The notes: generated by a model from the sequence alone, not told the origin. DNA of 64,000 nucleotides from Neobacillus cucumis (GCF_023715505.1 NZ_JAMBOH010000023.1:13960-77959), one strand, 5' to 3'; counted from the stretch's first letter, positions 17,491-26,731 are shown. Program-made: numbers and translations.

Positions 17491-18335
17491 TACCCTTTCA
17501 CCCCACTAGACGTAATTCCTTGGACATAATAACGTTGGAAAAATAAGAAAATCAAAATGACCGGAACGGTTGTTAACGTAAGGGCAGCCATGATCTGACC
17601 ATACTGAATGTTGTTATCGGTGAACAAATATTGAATCCCTATTTGTACTGTCTGAATCGACTGGTCGGTTGCCACAATCAGCGGCCACATAAAGTCACTC
17701 CAATGGGTGACAAAGGTTAAAATAGCAGCTGTCGCAAAGACAGGTTTCGAGTTAGGAACAACAATCTTAATAAAAGTCTGCCATGGGGAAGCCCCATCAA
17801 TTTGAGCCGCTTCTTCCAATTCTTTTGGAAAGCCCATGAAAAACTGCCTGAACAAAAAGATATTAAAGGCGCTGGCGATAAACGGAACAATCAGTGCCGG
17901 ATATTGATTAATCCACCCAAATTTATTGACGACAATATAGAGGGGAATCAAGACACTCTCAAACGGAACGACATACAAAGCAATGATAATAAGTAATACA
18001 TAGTCACTGCCAGGGAATTTCAATTTTACGAGCGCATAGGCACAAATCGAATTCACAATGGTACCAAATAGCACAATCATACCAACTGTAAATAAACTAT
18101 TACCCATATAATGAAAGAAATTAATATTATCGGAGAATAAAATTTTTGAATAGTTATCAAACGTCATTTGTTTAGGAATAAACGCTTCAAATCCCATATC
18201 TTTAAAAATTAAGGTTTCAGGTTTGATTGAAGCAATAATCATCCAAAGGAGCGGCGAGATAAACAAAAACCCAAGTACAAGGATGCTTATCGTAATCCCT
18301 ATTTTCCCCATTCTTTTTTTCGTACGGTTTGTCAT
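17490..18335 (-). CDS. Carbohydrate ABC transporter permease (MalG type)
   Basis: 281 residues with six predicted membrane helices and the EAA loop EEAAQIDGASPWQTFIKIVVPNS. It is the second permease of a CUT1-type sugar importer. It starts 15 bases after the first permease gene. No ATPase gene lies in the cluster, so a shared MsmX-type ATPase encoded elsewhere is expected, as is usual for CUT1 importers in Bacillus. Confidence 0.92.
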   Translation of the reverse strand: MTNRTKKRMGKIGITISILVLGFLFISPLLWMIIASIKPETLIFKDMGFEAFIPKQMTFDNYSKILFSDNINFFHYMGNSLFTVGMIVLFGTIVNSICAYALVKLKFPGSDYVLLIIIALYVVPFESVLIPLYIVVNKFGWINQYPALIVPFIASAFNIFLFRQFFMGFPKELEEAAQIDGASPWQTFIKIVVPNSKPVFATAAILTFVTHWSDFMWPLIVATDQSIQTVQIGIQYLFTDNNIQYGQIMAALTLTTVPVILIFLFFQRYYVQGITSSGVKG

Positions 18336-18350
18336 CAGAAGTCCACCCCT

Positions 18351-19274
18351 TTATTGTTTTAATAGTTTCTTAAGAACCATGGATGTAATAAGTACCACTA
18401 GGAAAAAGACAACGGCAATCGCAGATGAATAACCAACATCCCGGAACTGGAACCCGTTTTCATAAAGCATAAAGACAAGTGTTTTGGTAGAATCACTTGG
18501 TCCACCGTTTGTCATGACATATGGCTGGATGAATAAGCGAAACGCTTGAATCGTTGTGATGATCAGGACAAAGCCGGTGACATGTTGGATAGACGGTAAG
18601 GTAACATTTCTAAATTTCTGCCATACATTGGCCCCGTCGATTTCAGCTGCTTCGTACAATTCCTCAGGCACATCCTTTAATCCAGCGAGGAAAATCATCA
18701 TTTGAAATCCGGCCGCCTGCCAGATTGACATAAAGATAATGCTGTTCATCGCCTGGTTAGGACTTAACAAAAACGGCTGATTTTTGATTCCAAAAAAGTT
18801 CAAGGTATGATTGATGAGTCCATTATCCACGTTGTACAAAAAGGTCCATAAAATCGCGACGACCACCATGGAGGTAACAACCGGACTGAAGAAGAATACC
18901 CGTCCTAAGGAAGCCACCTTTACCTTTTTATTAACGAGAATGGCTAGAAAAAGGGCAACCCCACATTGAAGAGGAACAACAAGAGCCGTAAAATATAACG
19001 TATTTTTTAATGCCGTGAAAAAGATGGCATCTTTGAAGAGTCTTACATAGTTATCTAAACCAGTAAACACCTTTTCATCGGGGTTTAACATATTGTAATT
19101 CATAAAGCTATAAACAAATGCTAGAGCGACTGGCAAGATCAAAAATGTAAACAACAATACTAAAGCGGGAAGAGAAAACAACACTCCTAGTACTTTTTGC
19201 TGACGCTCGTAGGTCATGTTCCTTTTACGTTTGTACTTGACCTGACTTTCACCTTTTCTAACGATTGTTTCCAT
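18351..19274 (-). CDS. Carbohydrate ABC transporter permease (MalF type)
   Basis: 307 residues, with a cytoplasmic basic N-terminus, six membrane helices and an EAA loop (YEAAEIDGANVWQKFRNVTLPS). First permease of the CUT1-type importer. A site AAGGTGG lies 8 bases before the ATG. It follows the binding-protein gene, separated by a stable hairpin. Confidence 0.92.
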   Translation of the reverse strand: METIVRKGESQVKYKRKRNMTYERQQKVLGVLFSLPALVLLFTFLILPVALAFVYSFMNYNMLNPDEKVFTGLDNYVRLFKDAIFFTALKNTLYFTALVVPLQCGVALFLAILVNKKVKVASLGRVFFFSPVVTSMVVVAILWTFLYNVDNGLINHTLNFFGIKNQPFLLSPNQAMNSIIFMSIWQAAGFQMMIFLAGLKDVPEELYEAAEIDGANVWQKFRNVTLPSIQHVTGFVLIITTIQAFRLFIQPYVMTNGGPSDSTKTLVFMLYENGFQFRDVGYSSAIAVVFFLVVLITSMVLKKLLKQ

Positions 19275-19296
19275 TTTTCACACCACCTTGTAGGAA

Positions 19297-19322
19297 AAAA
19301 GGCAATCAATTGATTGCCTTTT
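19297..19322 (-). terminator. Perfect hairpin between binding-protein and permease genes
   Basis: A 26-base perfect palindrome, AAAAGGCAATCAA and its complement, with a T-rich 3' side on the minus strand. It lies 9 bases after the binding-protein stop and 22 bases before the MalF-type start. Hairpins at this position commonly stabilise or attenuate, giving more binding protein than permease. Confidence 0.7.
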
Positions 19323-19331
19323 ATCTAGTTT

Positions 19332-20606
19332 TTATTTTTTTCGTCCAATTTCCTTATCGACTTCTTTCGCTACCTTATCTAATTCTTCCTTAACATTTCC
19401 GCCTAGGAAGATGTTTTGGACAGCCTGACCGTACTTGGTTGACAATACAGGGTAAGCAGTAGTTACAGGTCTAGGATGAGCTGTCTTTAACACTTGATCT
19501 TTTAGAATATTAAGCGGTGCTTCATTCCATTCGGTCATGGCTTCAAATGAAGACATACGTGCTGCCGGCTTATTATCGGCCTTAGCTAGTTTAATTACAT
19601 TGTCTTTATTCAAAATAAAGTTTAGAAGTGTTGCAGCTTCTTTCTTATGCTTTGTATCCTTGGAGATTCCCCAGTTCCAATCGCCTGATGGTGATACTTG
19701 CTCGCCACTGTTGCTCTTTGGATAGTAGGTGATGCCCCATTCTGTATTAGGATAATCTTGTAACTTTCTCCATTCCCAAGAACCCATTAACATCATCGCA
19801 GCCTTTCCTTCTTCAAATTCAGTTGGTTTAGGCTGTAAGTTCACTAGACCCTCTTTCGTAAACTTTTGAAGATATTTCAATGCTTCCACTGCTTTTGGAC
19901 CGTTTACATAACCTTCTGCTTTCGAACCATCTTTCGCGATAAAGTTGCCGCCATTACTCCAAACTGTTGGACCAGAGAAGTAGATAATCCATTCGCCATA
20001 ATCGAGTGTCCAGTTTACTCCATAAATGCCCTTCTTTTTGTCCGTTAACTTTTTAGCAGCTTCATAGAATTGATCCCAAGTCCAGGCATCTTCCAGCTTG
20101 GTTGGTGGTTGAATGCCAGCATCTGCTAACATTTTTTTGTTATAAAAAAGGGCAACCGTTGATTCCGTAGCTCCAACCGTATATAACTTTCCATTATAAG
20201 TACCTTGTGTAATGATCGACTTGACAAAATCATCTTGATTCTCAACAAGACCGTCAATTGGTTGGATAATTCCGGAATCAGCGTAGTTCGCGACATTCGG
20301 ACCATCCATTGCCACTAAATCTGGCAGTGTATTACTTGTTGCTGCAGCAGAAACCTTATCTTCATAAGCATATTTATTACCCCTTGGGATAAAGGTCATT
20401 TCTGCTTCGATTTTCCCTTTATATTTCTGATTGAACTCTTTAATAATTTTTGTGTACGCATCAGAAGTGTCCCCCTTTGGATGCCATAAGGTTAATTTGA
20501 CGACTCCACCGTCGCTCCCTGACGAAGAACTTTCCTTACTTCCGCAAGCGCTTAAGATTCCAAGTAACAAAACAACAGCCATACTAAGTGCTAAAAACTT
20601 TTTCAC
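19332..20606 (-). CDS. Sugar ABC transporter substrate-binding lipoprotein
   Basis: 424 residues with a lipobox LSAC (Cys21) and an SBP_bac_1 fold (LTLWHPKGD, VALFYNKKML, GKAAMMLMGSWEW). It captures oligosaccharide outside the membrane for the two permeases encoded downstream. The neighbouring GH32 and fructokinase suggest a fructo-oligosaccharide or sucrose ligand. A cre-like site lies about 30 bases upstream of the start. Confidence 0.92.
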   Translation of the reverse strand: MKKFLALSMAVVLLLGILSACGSKESSSSGSDGGVVKLTLWHPKGDTSDAYTKIIKEFNQKYKGKIEAEMTFIPRGNKYAYEDKVSAAATSNTLPDLVAMDGPNVANYADSGIIQPIDGLVENQDDFVKSIITQGTYNGKLYTVGATESTVALFYNKKMLADAGIQPPTKLEDAWTWDQFYEAAKKLTDKKKGIYGVNWTLDYGEWIIYFSGPTVWSNGGNFIAKDGSKAEGYVNGPKAVEALKYLQKFTKEGLVNLQPKPTEFEEGKAAMMLMGSWEWRKLQDYPNTEWGITYYPKSNSGEQVSPSGDWNWGISKDTKHKKEAATLLNFILNKDNVIKLAKADNKPAARMSSFEAMTEWNEAPLNILKDQVLKTAHPRPVTTAYPVLSTKYGQAVQNIFLGGNVKEELDKVAKEVDKEIGRKK

Positions 20607-20635
20607 CTAAATTTCCCCCTCTGTCTTGTTTTTTC

Positions 20636-20651
20636 TGTAAAGCGTTTTCAT
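20636..20651 (-). promoter_or_regulatory. Possible CcpA cre site upstream of the fructan operon
   Basis: On the minus strand ATGAAAACGCTTTACA agrees with the relaxed Bacillus pattern WTGAAARCGYTTWWN. A second weaker match, TGAACCGCTTTCA, lies about 20 bases further upstream. The position just before the binding-protein gene fits catabolite repression. One base longer than the strict 14-base consensus, so only moderately supported. Confidence 0.5.
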
Positions 20652-20730
20652 GTATTAAGAATAATAGAAATGAACCGCTTTCAAAACGTGGTATTCCTCT
20701 TATCAATGTTTAAATTCTTACTTTAATTAG

Positions 20731-20937
20731 AAAAGCGCAAGCGCCCTGGTCAGCGGCGTATGGCCTCCTCGGAAAAGCTGTCGCTTTTCCTTCGTGCGAT
20801 GCTTATGCTACCGAAGCGTTCCTTGTGGAGTGCTCCAACTGAGATAAAGGAAACACGAAGAGCGATAGCGATTCGATGTTGACTTATCGTAGGGCGGAGC
20901 GCGAAGGCGTCTCGCCGCTAGGGCGCTGGAGCTGGAC
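20731..20937. repeat. GC-rich imperfect inverted repeat of the Bacillaceae type (GCGCCCTGGTCAGC...GGGCGCTGGAGCTGGAC)
   Basis: A 207-base segment, markedly more GC-rich than its flanks, starts AAAAGCGCAAGCGCCCTGG and ends with GGGCGCTGGAGCTGGAC. Its ends are complementary (AGCGCCCT / AGGGCGCT; AGCGGCG / CGCCGCT), with further internal inverted pairs such as GGAAAAGC / GCTTTTCC. I recognise this end pair from repeats common in Bacillaceae intergenic DNA. It lies between the fructan operon and its regulator genes and carries no credible reading frame. Confidence 0.7.
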
Positions 20938-20962
20938 AATGTTCAAAGTTAATTTTCTTAAT

Positions 20963-20994
20963 ATAAAAAAAAACCTCTCAAAAATGTTGAGAAG
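20963..20994 (-). terminator. Terminator of the regulator operon
   Basis: CTTCTCAA-CATTT-TTGAGAGG on the minus strand followed by nine T. It begins directly after the response-regulator stop codon and ends the binding protein-kinase-regulator transcript. Confidence 0.85.
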
Positions 20995-22128
20995 TTATTT
21001 GACCATTTTTCGATATTCACTTGGTGTTTTCTTCATTTTCTTTTTAAAAACCTGACTGAAATACCGTTGATCAGTATAGCCCACTTTTAGAGCAATTTCA
21101 TAGGTCTTTAAATCTAGATTCTCCAATAGCAGGCAGGCATAATCAACTCTTACATTGGTCAAGTATTCGAGAAAGGTAACCCCTGTTCTTTGTTTAAAAA
21201 GATGGCTAAAATAGCTGACACTCAGGCCAACCTGTTCTGACACCTGCTCAATTCCTAAATCCTGCTCAAAATGATTCTTTATATACGAGATGGCGTCATC
21301 CATTAAGTCCGCTGCTGATTGTTTCGGTTTATTCTCCTGTTTAATCAATTCGTCTGTAATGATGGCACTTTTTGTAAAGGCATCAAACTTAAGCAGTTCC
21401 CTCGCATGGGTAACAGACTTTTTAACATCAAATAAACAATCAACGTAGTCGCCAATGGAAACAATACACTTTTGTGAAGCCTTATGGATGATTTGCTGGG
21501 CTACATCCCCAGCACATTCTTTTATCGAATCATCAGAACCCGTTAATACGATAATGATCTCTTCATCCGACATCCTGTAGACATAAAGGTTCTCATGTAT
21601 TTGTTGAACGACGACCTCTACGTTTTTTTCATAGGATTTCACAGCTAGTGCGATATAGGGCTGGTATTTATTCGGCACCTCTAAGTCTGTTTTTTCTGTT
21701 GTAATCCATTCATAGATGAAGAACTTTTCATATTCATGTTCATTAAGTTTTTGTTGATTTAATTCGGCAATGGCACGCTCAATGCATTCTTGCAATTCAT
21801 CATAGTCGATAGGTTTTAGGATATAGTCGAAGGCGTTATTTTTTAGTCCTTCTCTAGCATACTCAAAATCATCATATCCACTAATTAATAGGGTGATGGG
21901 TTTATAGGGTATCATTTGGATCTGTTTTAATAATTCAATACCTGTCATTCCAGGCATTGAGATATCTGTTAAGACGAGATCGAACCGTTCTTTTTCTAAA
22001 ATTTCGACCGCCTCATGACCATTTTGGGCGGTACCGGCAACGGTACAATTCAGTGCCGGCCAATCGATAATTTGTGTCAGGTTTTTTAATATCAAAGGCT
22101 CATCATCAGCTATTAATACTTTATACAT
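20995..22128 (-). CDS. YesN-like response regulator with AraC DNA-binding domain
   Basis: 377 residues: receiver domain with phospho-acceptor Asp in LVLTDISMPG and the acidic pair in IADDEP, a middle linker, and a C-terminal AraC/XylS double helix-turn-helix (IEQVSEQVGLSVSYFSHLFKQ). Start at 22128 (MYKVLIADDEP) with AAGGTG 6-7 bases upstream; it overlaps the kinase gene by 8 bases. It is expected to be phosphorylated by the kinase and to activate the adjacent fructan uptake operon. Confidence 0.93.
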   Translation of the reverse strand: MYKVLIADDEPLILKNLTQIIDWPALNCTVAGTAQNGHEAVEILEKERFDLVLTDISMPGMTGIELLKQIQMIPYKPITLLISGYDDFEYAREGLKNNAFDYILKPIDYDELQECIERAIAELNQQKLNEHEYEKFFIYEWITTEKTDLEVPNKYQPYIALAVKSYEKNVEVVVQQIHENLYVYRMSDEEIIIVLTGSDDSIKECAGDVAQQIIHKASQKCIVSIGDYVDCLFDVKKSVTHARELLKFDAFTKSAIITDELIKQENKPKQSAADLMDDAISYIKNHFEQDLGIEQVSEQVGLSVSYFSHLFKQRTGVTFLEYLTNVRVDYACLLLENLDLKTYEIALKVGYTDQRYFSQVFKKKMKKTPSEYRKMVK

Positions 22129-23872
22129 GTTTATCACCTTGAATTGGGAATGAGATTCTAATCGTCGTACCTTCAATTTCACTTGAACAAATCATTAATC
22201 CATAATTTTTACCGTAATAAAGTTCTAATCGTTCCTGAACGTTGCGAATACCATGTCCTCCATGTTTAGGACGATCTTCTTCTATACGGTTTAATTTAAG
22301 CAATACGTTATGTTCCATCCCTTTGCCATTATCCTCGATGAAAAATTGGCCATGTCCATTCCTAATGGTCCCGCTAATTTTGATTAGACCTGTGTGATCC
22401 TGATCAAATGCATGGATTAAGATATTCTCCACTAACGGTTGAAGAATCAGTTTTAAGACAGGCTGGTATTCCAGTGCTTTTTCAACCTCCACTTCATATG
22501 AAAAACGGTTATCATATCTGACCTTTTGAATTTCTAAGTAGCTCATCACATGCCGAATCTCATCTTTAACCTTCACTTCGTACCCGCCATTGATGCTGAT
22601 TCGCAATAATTTACCCAGGTTAATCGTCATTTTACTTATATCCTTTTGACCATTTAAGGATGCAAGGGCATTAATCGATTCAAGCGTATTGTATAAGAAG
22701 TGAGGATTAATTTGCTGTTGCAGTACCTTGAATTGCGCCTCCCGCTTTCTCTCCTGTTCCGTTTCCACTTCTTTTAATAACCTTTGGATACGTGCAATCA
22801 TGTTATTGAACCCAATCGCGATATTCTCTAATTCCTTTATTTTATAACGCCTCATCCGAATGCTTAGCGTTCCTTTTTCAGCAAGCTTCATGTCTTTTAA
22901 TAGCTCTTGAATGAAAAGAGAAATACGTTTTAAATAAAACAGGTTAAAAAGACCTGCAATGAGTAAAGCTAAGCCGACAATTAATAGGGTCATATTTCGA
23001 ATATGAGTAATATCGTTAGAAATATCCTTCCATGGTTTAATCGAAATCATCATGAGGGAAGAAGAGCTTGAACCCATGTGGAAGCTTGAAGGCATATACG
23101 TAATTAAACTTTTTTCCCCGTCCCACTTATCAATCAGATATCCGCTTTTCTTTGATTGAATGTCGGAAAAATGATTAATAGCAAAGGGCTTGCCAATCAG
23201 CTCTCGATTTAATGAATAGACGATCCTGCCATTTTGATTGACTAACATCCCATAGGCTGTACCTTCTTGTACATCCTTGAAAATCGAGTCAAACAAGTTC
23301 ATGTTGACGTCTAAGATGACATATCCTAAGTTATTAAGCGTATTAATATCCTTTACCACTCTTCCTAATGTGAAAGAAAATCGTTTGTCTTGTGTAAATG
23401 GCTGATCTTCAGAAGGGGTTAACCACACGGGTCTCCCCTTTTCTTTAATAATTTGCTGGTAAAAAGGGCTTGATCGAAATATTTCAAATGCAGGGATTTG
23501 GGTATCTCTCAAATGGGTGGCTCCCCCGCTTTCCCTGTATAAAATAAAATCAGCAATTTGAGAGTTTCCCAGCATCATTCCAGCGACTGCCTGCTGCTTA
23601 TTATAAAAATCAATCATAGAAGTTTGATCGTTTGTATTTAAATATGACTGAATCTCACCTGATGAAATGACATAATCTGAAAACGCATCTACCTCAGAAA
23701 CCGAAGCCATTACATTTCGGTCAACCGCCTTCAATGTTTGGACCGTCTGACTGCTGATTTTTTGCTGAAGTGTGGTCGATGAAATTTTGTAAGAGACAAA
23801 TCCCAATATAATAATAGGCAATAAGATAAAAAGTAAAAAGGCGAGTATCATTTTTTGTTGAAATCTTAGCAT
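22121..23872 (-). CDS. YesM-like sensor histidine kinase
   Basis: 583 residues: N-terminal transmembrane helix, extracellular Cache-like sensor domain (about 35-285), second helix, HAMP segment, His_kinase dimerisation region with phospho-His in QQINPHFLYNTLESINAL, and a HATPase domain (EDNGKGM, GGHGIRNVQERL). It overlaps the regulator gene and follows the binding-protein gene by 15 bases. It probably senses sugar, perhaps through the cognate binding protein. Confidence 0.93.
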   Translation of the reverse strand: MLRFQQKMILAFLLFILLPIIILGFVSYKISSTTLQQKISSQTVQTLKAVDRNVMASVSEVDAFSDYVISSGEIQSYLNTNDQTSMIDFYNKQQAVAGMMLGNSQIADFILYRESGGATHLRDTQIPAFEIFRSSPFYQQIIKEKGRPVWLTPSEDQPFTQDKRFSFTLGRVVKDINTLNNLGYVILDVNMNLFDSIFKDVQEGTAYGMLVNQNGRIVYSLNRELIGKPFAINHFSDIQSKKSGYLIDKWDGEKSLITYMPSSFHMGSSSSSLMMISIKPWKDISNDITHIRNMTLLIVGLALLIAGLFNLFYLKRISLFIQELLKDMKLAEKGTLSIRMRRYKIKELENIAIGFNNMIARIQRLLKEVETEQERKREAQFKVLQQQINPHFLYNTLESINALASLNGQKDISKMTINLGKLLRISINGGYEVKVKDEIRHVMSYLEIQKVRYDNRFSYEVEVEKALEYQPVLKLILQPLVENILIHAFDQDHTGLIKISGTIRNGHGQFFIEDNGKGMEHNVLLKLNRIEEDRPKHGGHGIRNVQERLELYYGKNYGLMICSSEIEGTTIRISFPIQGDKHV

Positions 23873-23887
23873 GCAGACACCTTTCTT

Positions 23888-25126
23888 CTATTTTGAATGC
23901 TTATAATGATTAAACATGTTTTCGAGATTGATAAGAAAGGCATCGATGTCCTTATCATAGTAGAATTGTGACGAGTACTTTCGGAAGTCCGATTCTGCTG
24001 CCGTACCTCCGGACCAATAATGGTTCGGCCAATTCACTGTCTTACCCTCTATAATTTTTTGATTTAGCAATTTTAATTGCTCTTTATTGACTCTTACGCC
24101 CTTAACCGTGCTAATGGAGCCTTCGTAATCCGAGAGTCTTTGAGCCACCTCTTTTTTTGTTAAAAATGCTAAAAATTCTTTTGCTTCCTTTGGATGTTTG
24201 GTATCAGATGAGATAGCAAGTCCGATATCGACTCCGCCTAATACTTTATTTTGTTCCGGTTGGTTAGTTGCGGGAAACGGAAAAATTCCATAATGAAAGG
24301 GAGGATTGTATTTTTCTATTTCTGGTAAAGCCCATGTCCCCATCACATACATCGTTCCCTCTCCATTGGCAAATCTTTGATTCACAGCAAAATAATCATC
24401 TTGAAAGGAATTTGGTTGTACATAGGAAAGCACTTTGACAGTCTTTTCTGAAATTTCCCGCCATGCCTGATCCTTCGATAGAGAAAAAGAATCTTGTCTC
24501 CAATAGTTGTTGTTAATTTCGTTAGCTACGAGGTTTAAATTGAAGACACTCGTTTTATCGGCATCCTTATTGGGCATCAACAAGGGGGTTTTACCTGCGG
24601 CTTTTAATTTTTCCATTACCGCAATAAATTCGTCCCATGTTTTAGGGATTGAAAGGTGATATTCGTTAAATTGATCCTGATTGTATATTACTCCTACCGC
24701 ATTCTGAGTGAAGGCAGCTCCATACATTTTTCCATTTACTAGATAGCGATTTTGTATATTGGGATCAATATTTTGAATGAAGTCTTCTTGCGTTAAATCT
24801 AATAAATAACCTTTTTTGGCTCTAATCAGGTAATCTTGTTCAATGGGATAAGTTATAAAAATATCCGGACTATCCCCTCTCGCGATTCTCGTTTTTAATA
24901 CCGTCATTCCTCCTGGTACCACTATCTGATTAATTTCAATGGAAGGATGTTGTTGTTCAAATTCCTGAATGAGATCGTTAAAAACTCTCTCTGTTTCAAA
25001 TTTTGGTGATAAAAACTCAAGTTGAACCTTTTCTTTCTGGGCTGTTACCGCCTCTAACTGATGACCATCACACGCAGTTAGTAAAATAACGATGATTAAA
25101 CAGATAAGACGAAAAAGAGACTTCAT
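23888..25126 (-). CDS. Extracellular solute-binding lipoprotein linked to the two-component system
   Basis: 412 residues with lipobox LLTAC (Cys19) and an SBP_bac_1 fold (AVGVIYNQDQF, EGTMYVMGTWALPEI). There is no permease beside it, and it heads the same transcript as the kinase and regulator. This arrangement suggests a sensory accessory protein presenting ligand to the kinase, although it may also feed the importer at 17.5-20.6 kb. A cre-like site lies 43 bases upstream. Confidence 0.85.
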   Translation of the reverse strand: MKSLFRLICLIIVILLTACDGHQLEAVTAQKEKVQLEFLSPKFETERVFNDLIQEFEQQHPSIEINQIVVPGGMTVLKTRIARGDSPDIFITYPIEQDYLIRAKKGYLLDLTQEDFIQNIDPNIQNRYLVNGKMYGAAFTQNAVGVIYNQDQFNEYHLSIPKTWDEFIAVMEKLKAAGKTPLLMPNKDADKTSVFNLNLVANEINNNYWRQDSFSLSKDQAWREISEKTVKVLSYVQPNSFQDDYFAVNQRFANGEGTMYVMGTWALPEIEKYNPPFHYGIFPFPATNQPEQNKVLGGVDIGLAISSDTKHPKEAKEFLAFLTKKEVAQRLSDYEGSISTVKGVRVNKEQLKLLNQKIIEGKTVNWPNHYWSGGTAAESDFRKYSSQFYYDKDIDAFLINLENMFNHYKHSK

Positions 25127-25449
25127 AGAACCCCCTTATTTTTCACATGAATTTAGTTTTGACCGAGTTGCAATCGATTTCAAAAACTTATTTATATGAT
25201 ACTATAAAAAACTTACTATAAAAGTCTATTGCCGACAATAAGTTATTCACTATCCTATTTATCAATTATTTCCAATAGCACTCGTGAGACATTGAATAAT
25301 CTGAACGGAGGAACTGAAAGCAAGAGAAAAATAAAGCAGAGAGCCTTTTGAACTCCCCGCTTACCATTTCTTCAGATAATGACTTCTAAATGAACGTTTG
25401 ATTAATACTTTTAACTATTTGAAATCCAGTTAGATTTCTTGGCAGAAAA
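25127..25449. other. Intergenic region with a cre-like site
   Basis: AT-rich spacer between the VanZ-like gene and the regulator operon. At 25169-25182 TGCAATCGATTTCA matches the cre consensus TGWNANCGNTNWCA at all fixed positions but one. It lies 43 bases upstream of the binding-protein start. Nothing else stood out. Confidence 0.45.
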
Positions 25450-25893
25450 TTATCCCACTTTTGTGTTTTTCTGCTTACTCTTCCTAACAATCAGAAACGT
25501 CAGCAGTAGGACAAGAAAGGCACCGACAGAATCAAACAAAAAGACATCCTTTATGGACGCGGTCCTCCCTGGCATAAACGATTGATGATATTCATCGCTC
25601 ATCGCATAAATAACCGTTAAAATCCATGAAAGGACATAAGAGTATCGATAGATTTCTAGAGACTTAAAAAATAAAAATGCCAGGATACCGAATACCGTAA
25701 TGTGTGTAGCTTTTCTCGCAATAAAATTTAAGAAATCTATAGCAGATTGATTCAAGTTTATATGTAATGCTACAAATAGCTTCTCGAGCGCACTTGAAGT
25801 ACTGCTTCCAGTAGAATACGGGACCTGCGTAAAAGTAAAAATGACTGCCATCCAAAGAATTGCCGCAAGAATCCACCACTTTCTTTTGCTCAT
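25450..25893 (-). CDS. VanZ-like membrane protein
   Basis: 147 residues with four hydrophobic segments and the VanZ-family signature: KATHITVFGILAF, SDEYHQSFMPGRTASIKDVFLFDSVGA. The family includes VanZ, which gives low-level teicoplanin resistance, but most chromosomal Bacillus members are of unknown function. Monocistronic as far as can be seen. Confidence 0.85.
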   Translation of the reverse strand: MSKRKWWILAAILWMAVIFTFTQVPYSTGSSTSSALEKLFVALHINLNQSAIDFLNFIARKATHITVFGILAFLFFKSLEIYRYSYVLSWILTVIYAMSDEYHQSFMPGRTASIKDVFLFDSVGAFLVLLLTFLIVRKSKQKNTKVG

Positions 25894-26060
25894 TTATGAA
25901 TCTCCCTTCCTGTAACAACAAATACTATAGTACAACCTTTCTGCTTAAGAGGACAAGGCATGAATGATAGATAAAAAAATTAGAAATTCACTGTTGGCGC
26001 CCAAGCATCTTATCTTCCACTTTTAAAGCAGAATATAATTGTATATAATGAATATAATAA

Positions 26061-26090
26061 TAAAAAAGAGAAGTGCGGCTAACACTTCTC
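26061..26090 (-). terminator. Terminator of the putative small toxin transcript
   Basis: On the minus strand GAGAAGTG and CACTTCTC form a perfect 8-bp stem with a 7-base loop, followed by TTTTTTATT. It ends the transcript carrying the reading frame at 26132-26275. Confidence 0.8.
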
Positions 26091-26131
26091 ACTGCAACCT
26101 CTACCGTCAGGGTGATGGTTGTTTGTGTACA

Positions 26132-26275
26132 TTATTTATGAAGACCACCCTTTTGCTTCCGACGGCGCAGGGTGGTTTTCTTGTTTTCTAGAACGTTTTT
26201 CCGAAAGAAATATGCGATAATTTCTCGCAAAACTCCTTTTAGAATCTCCTTTAGAATTTCAAGAAAATAGTCCAG
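26132..26275 (-). CDS. Small amphipathic, Arg-rich peptide; candidate type I toxin
   Basis: 47 residues starting at a CTG at 26275 (an in-frame GTG at 26284 overlaps the ribosome site). AAAGGAGG lies 8 bases before the CTG. The peptide is an amphipathic N-terminal helix (LDYFLEILKEILKGVLREII) followed by a basic tail (TTLRRRKQKGG). It has its own terminator, and a second terminator on the opposite strand overlaps its 3' end, suggesting an antisense RNA. Small hydrophobic peptides with a basic tail and antisense RNA are typical of type I toxin-antitoxin loci. The family assignment is by resemblance only. Confidence 0.5.
   Translation of the reverse strand: MDYFLEILKEILKGVLREIIAYFFRKNVLENKKTTLRRRKQKGGLHK
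26144..26183 (+). terminator. Plus-strand terminator opposite the small toxin gene
   Basis: ACCACCCT (26144-26151) pairs with AGGGTGGT (26169-26176), followed by TTTCTTGTTTTC on the plus strand. It would end a plus-strand RNA overlapping the toxin coding sequence and 3' UTR, i.e. a possible antitoxin. Its 5' end cannot be placed with confidence. Confidence 0.55.
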
Positions 26276-26289
26276 GAATATCACCTCCT

Positions 26290-26731
26290 TTCCTATTGGA
26301 AAAGAAGATCACAAACCAGTCACCCTCACGATATTCAGTTGCAACTCCATTCTATCACTTTTTAATACACTAGAAACCTATCAATCTTCGCCAAATTTCT
26401 GACATGACGAGTTTTCCCTCCGACTTCAAACAAGCTGCTTGTCCTTTTACCTCAGCATTGAAAAATTAAATAGGTGGATTAGCTTAATTAAATTTTTCAG
26501 AGTCGATTCTCAAATTTGAAAATCAGCTTTTTATATTTTGATAAATAAAAAGTTTCATAGCCTATGAGTTCCCCTAATTCAAGGAAATTCGACTCAGGCA
26601 TTATAGATTCACCTTAGGTTAAAAGAACTCTTTATTTGTTAAAGGAATGAACAACCGACAAAAATTTAAAAACAATGTCGAATGCTGTCCATGGAAGTGA
26701 TGATTCTCTGTTTTTGAAAGGAGGTGAAATA
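26290..26731. other. AT-rich intergenic region
   Basis: About 440 bases without a credible gene. The stretch ACAATGTCGAATGCTGTCC near 26673 resembles the terminal block of the dispersed repeat (AAATGTCGAGGGCTGTC in copy A), so a decayed copy may lie here, but the rest does not align convincingly by eye. A good GAAAGGAGGTGA site precedes the next frame. Confidence 0.35.
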
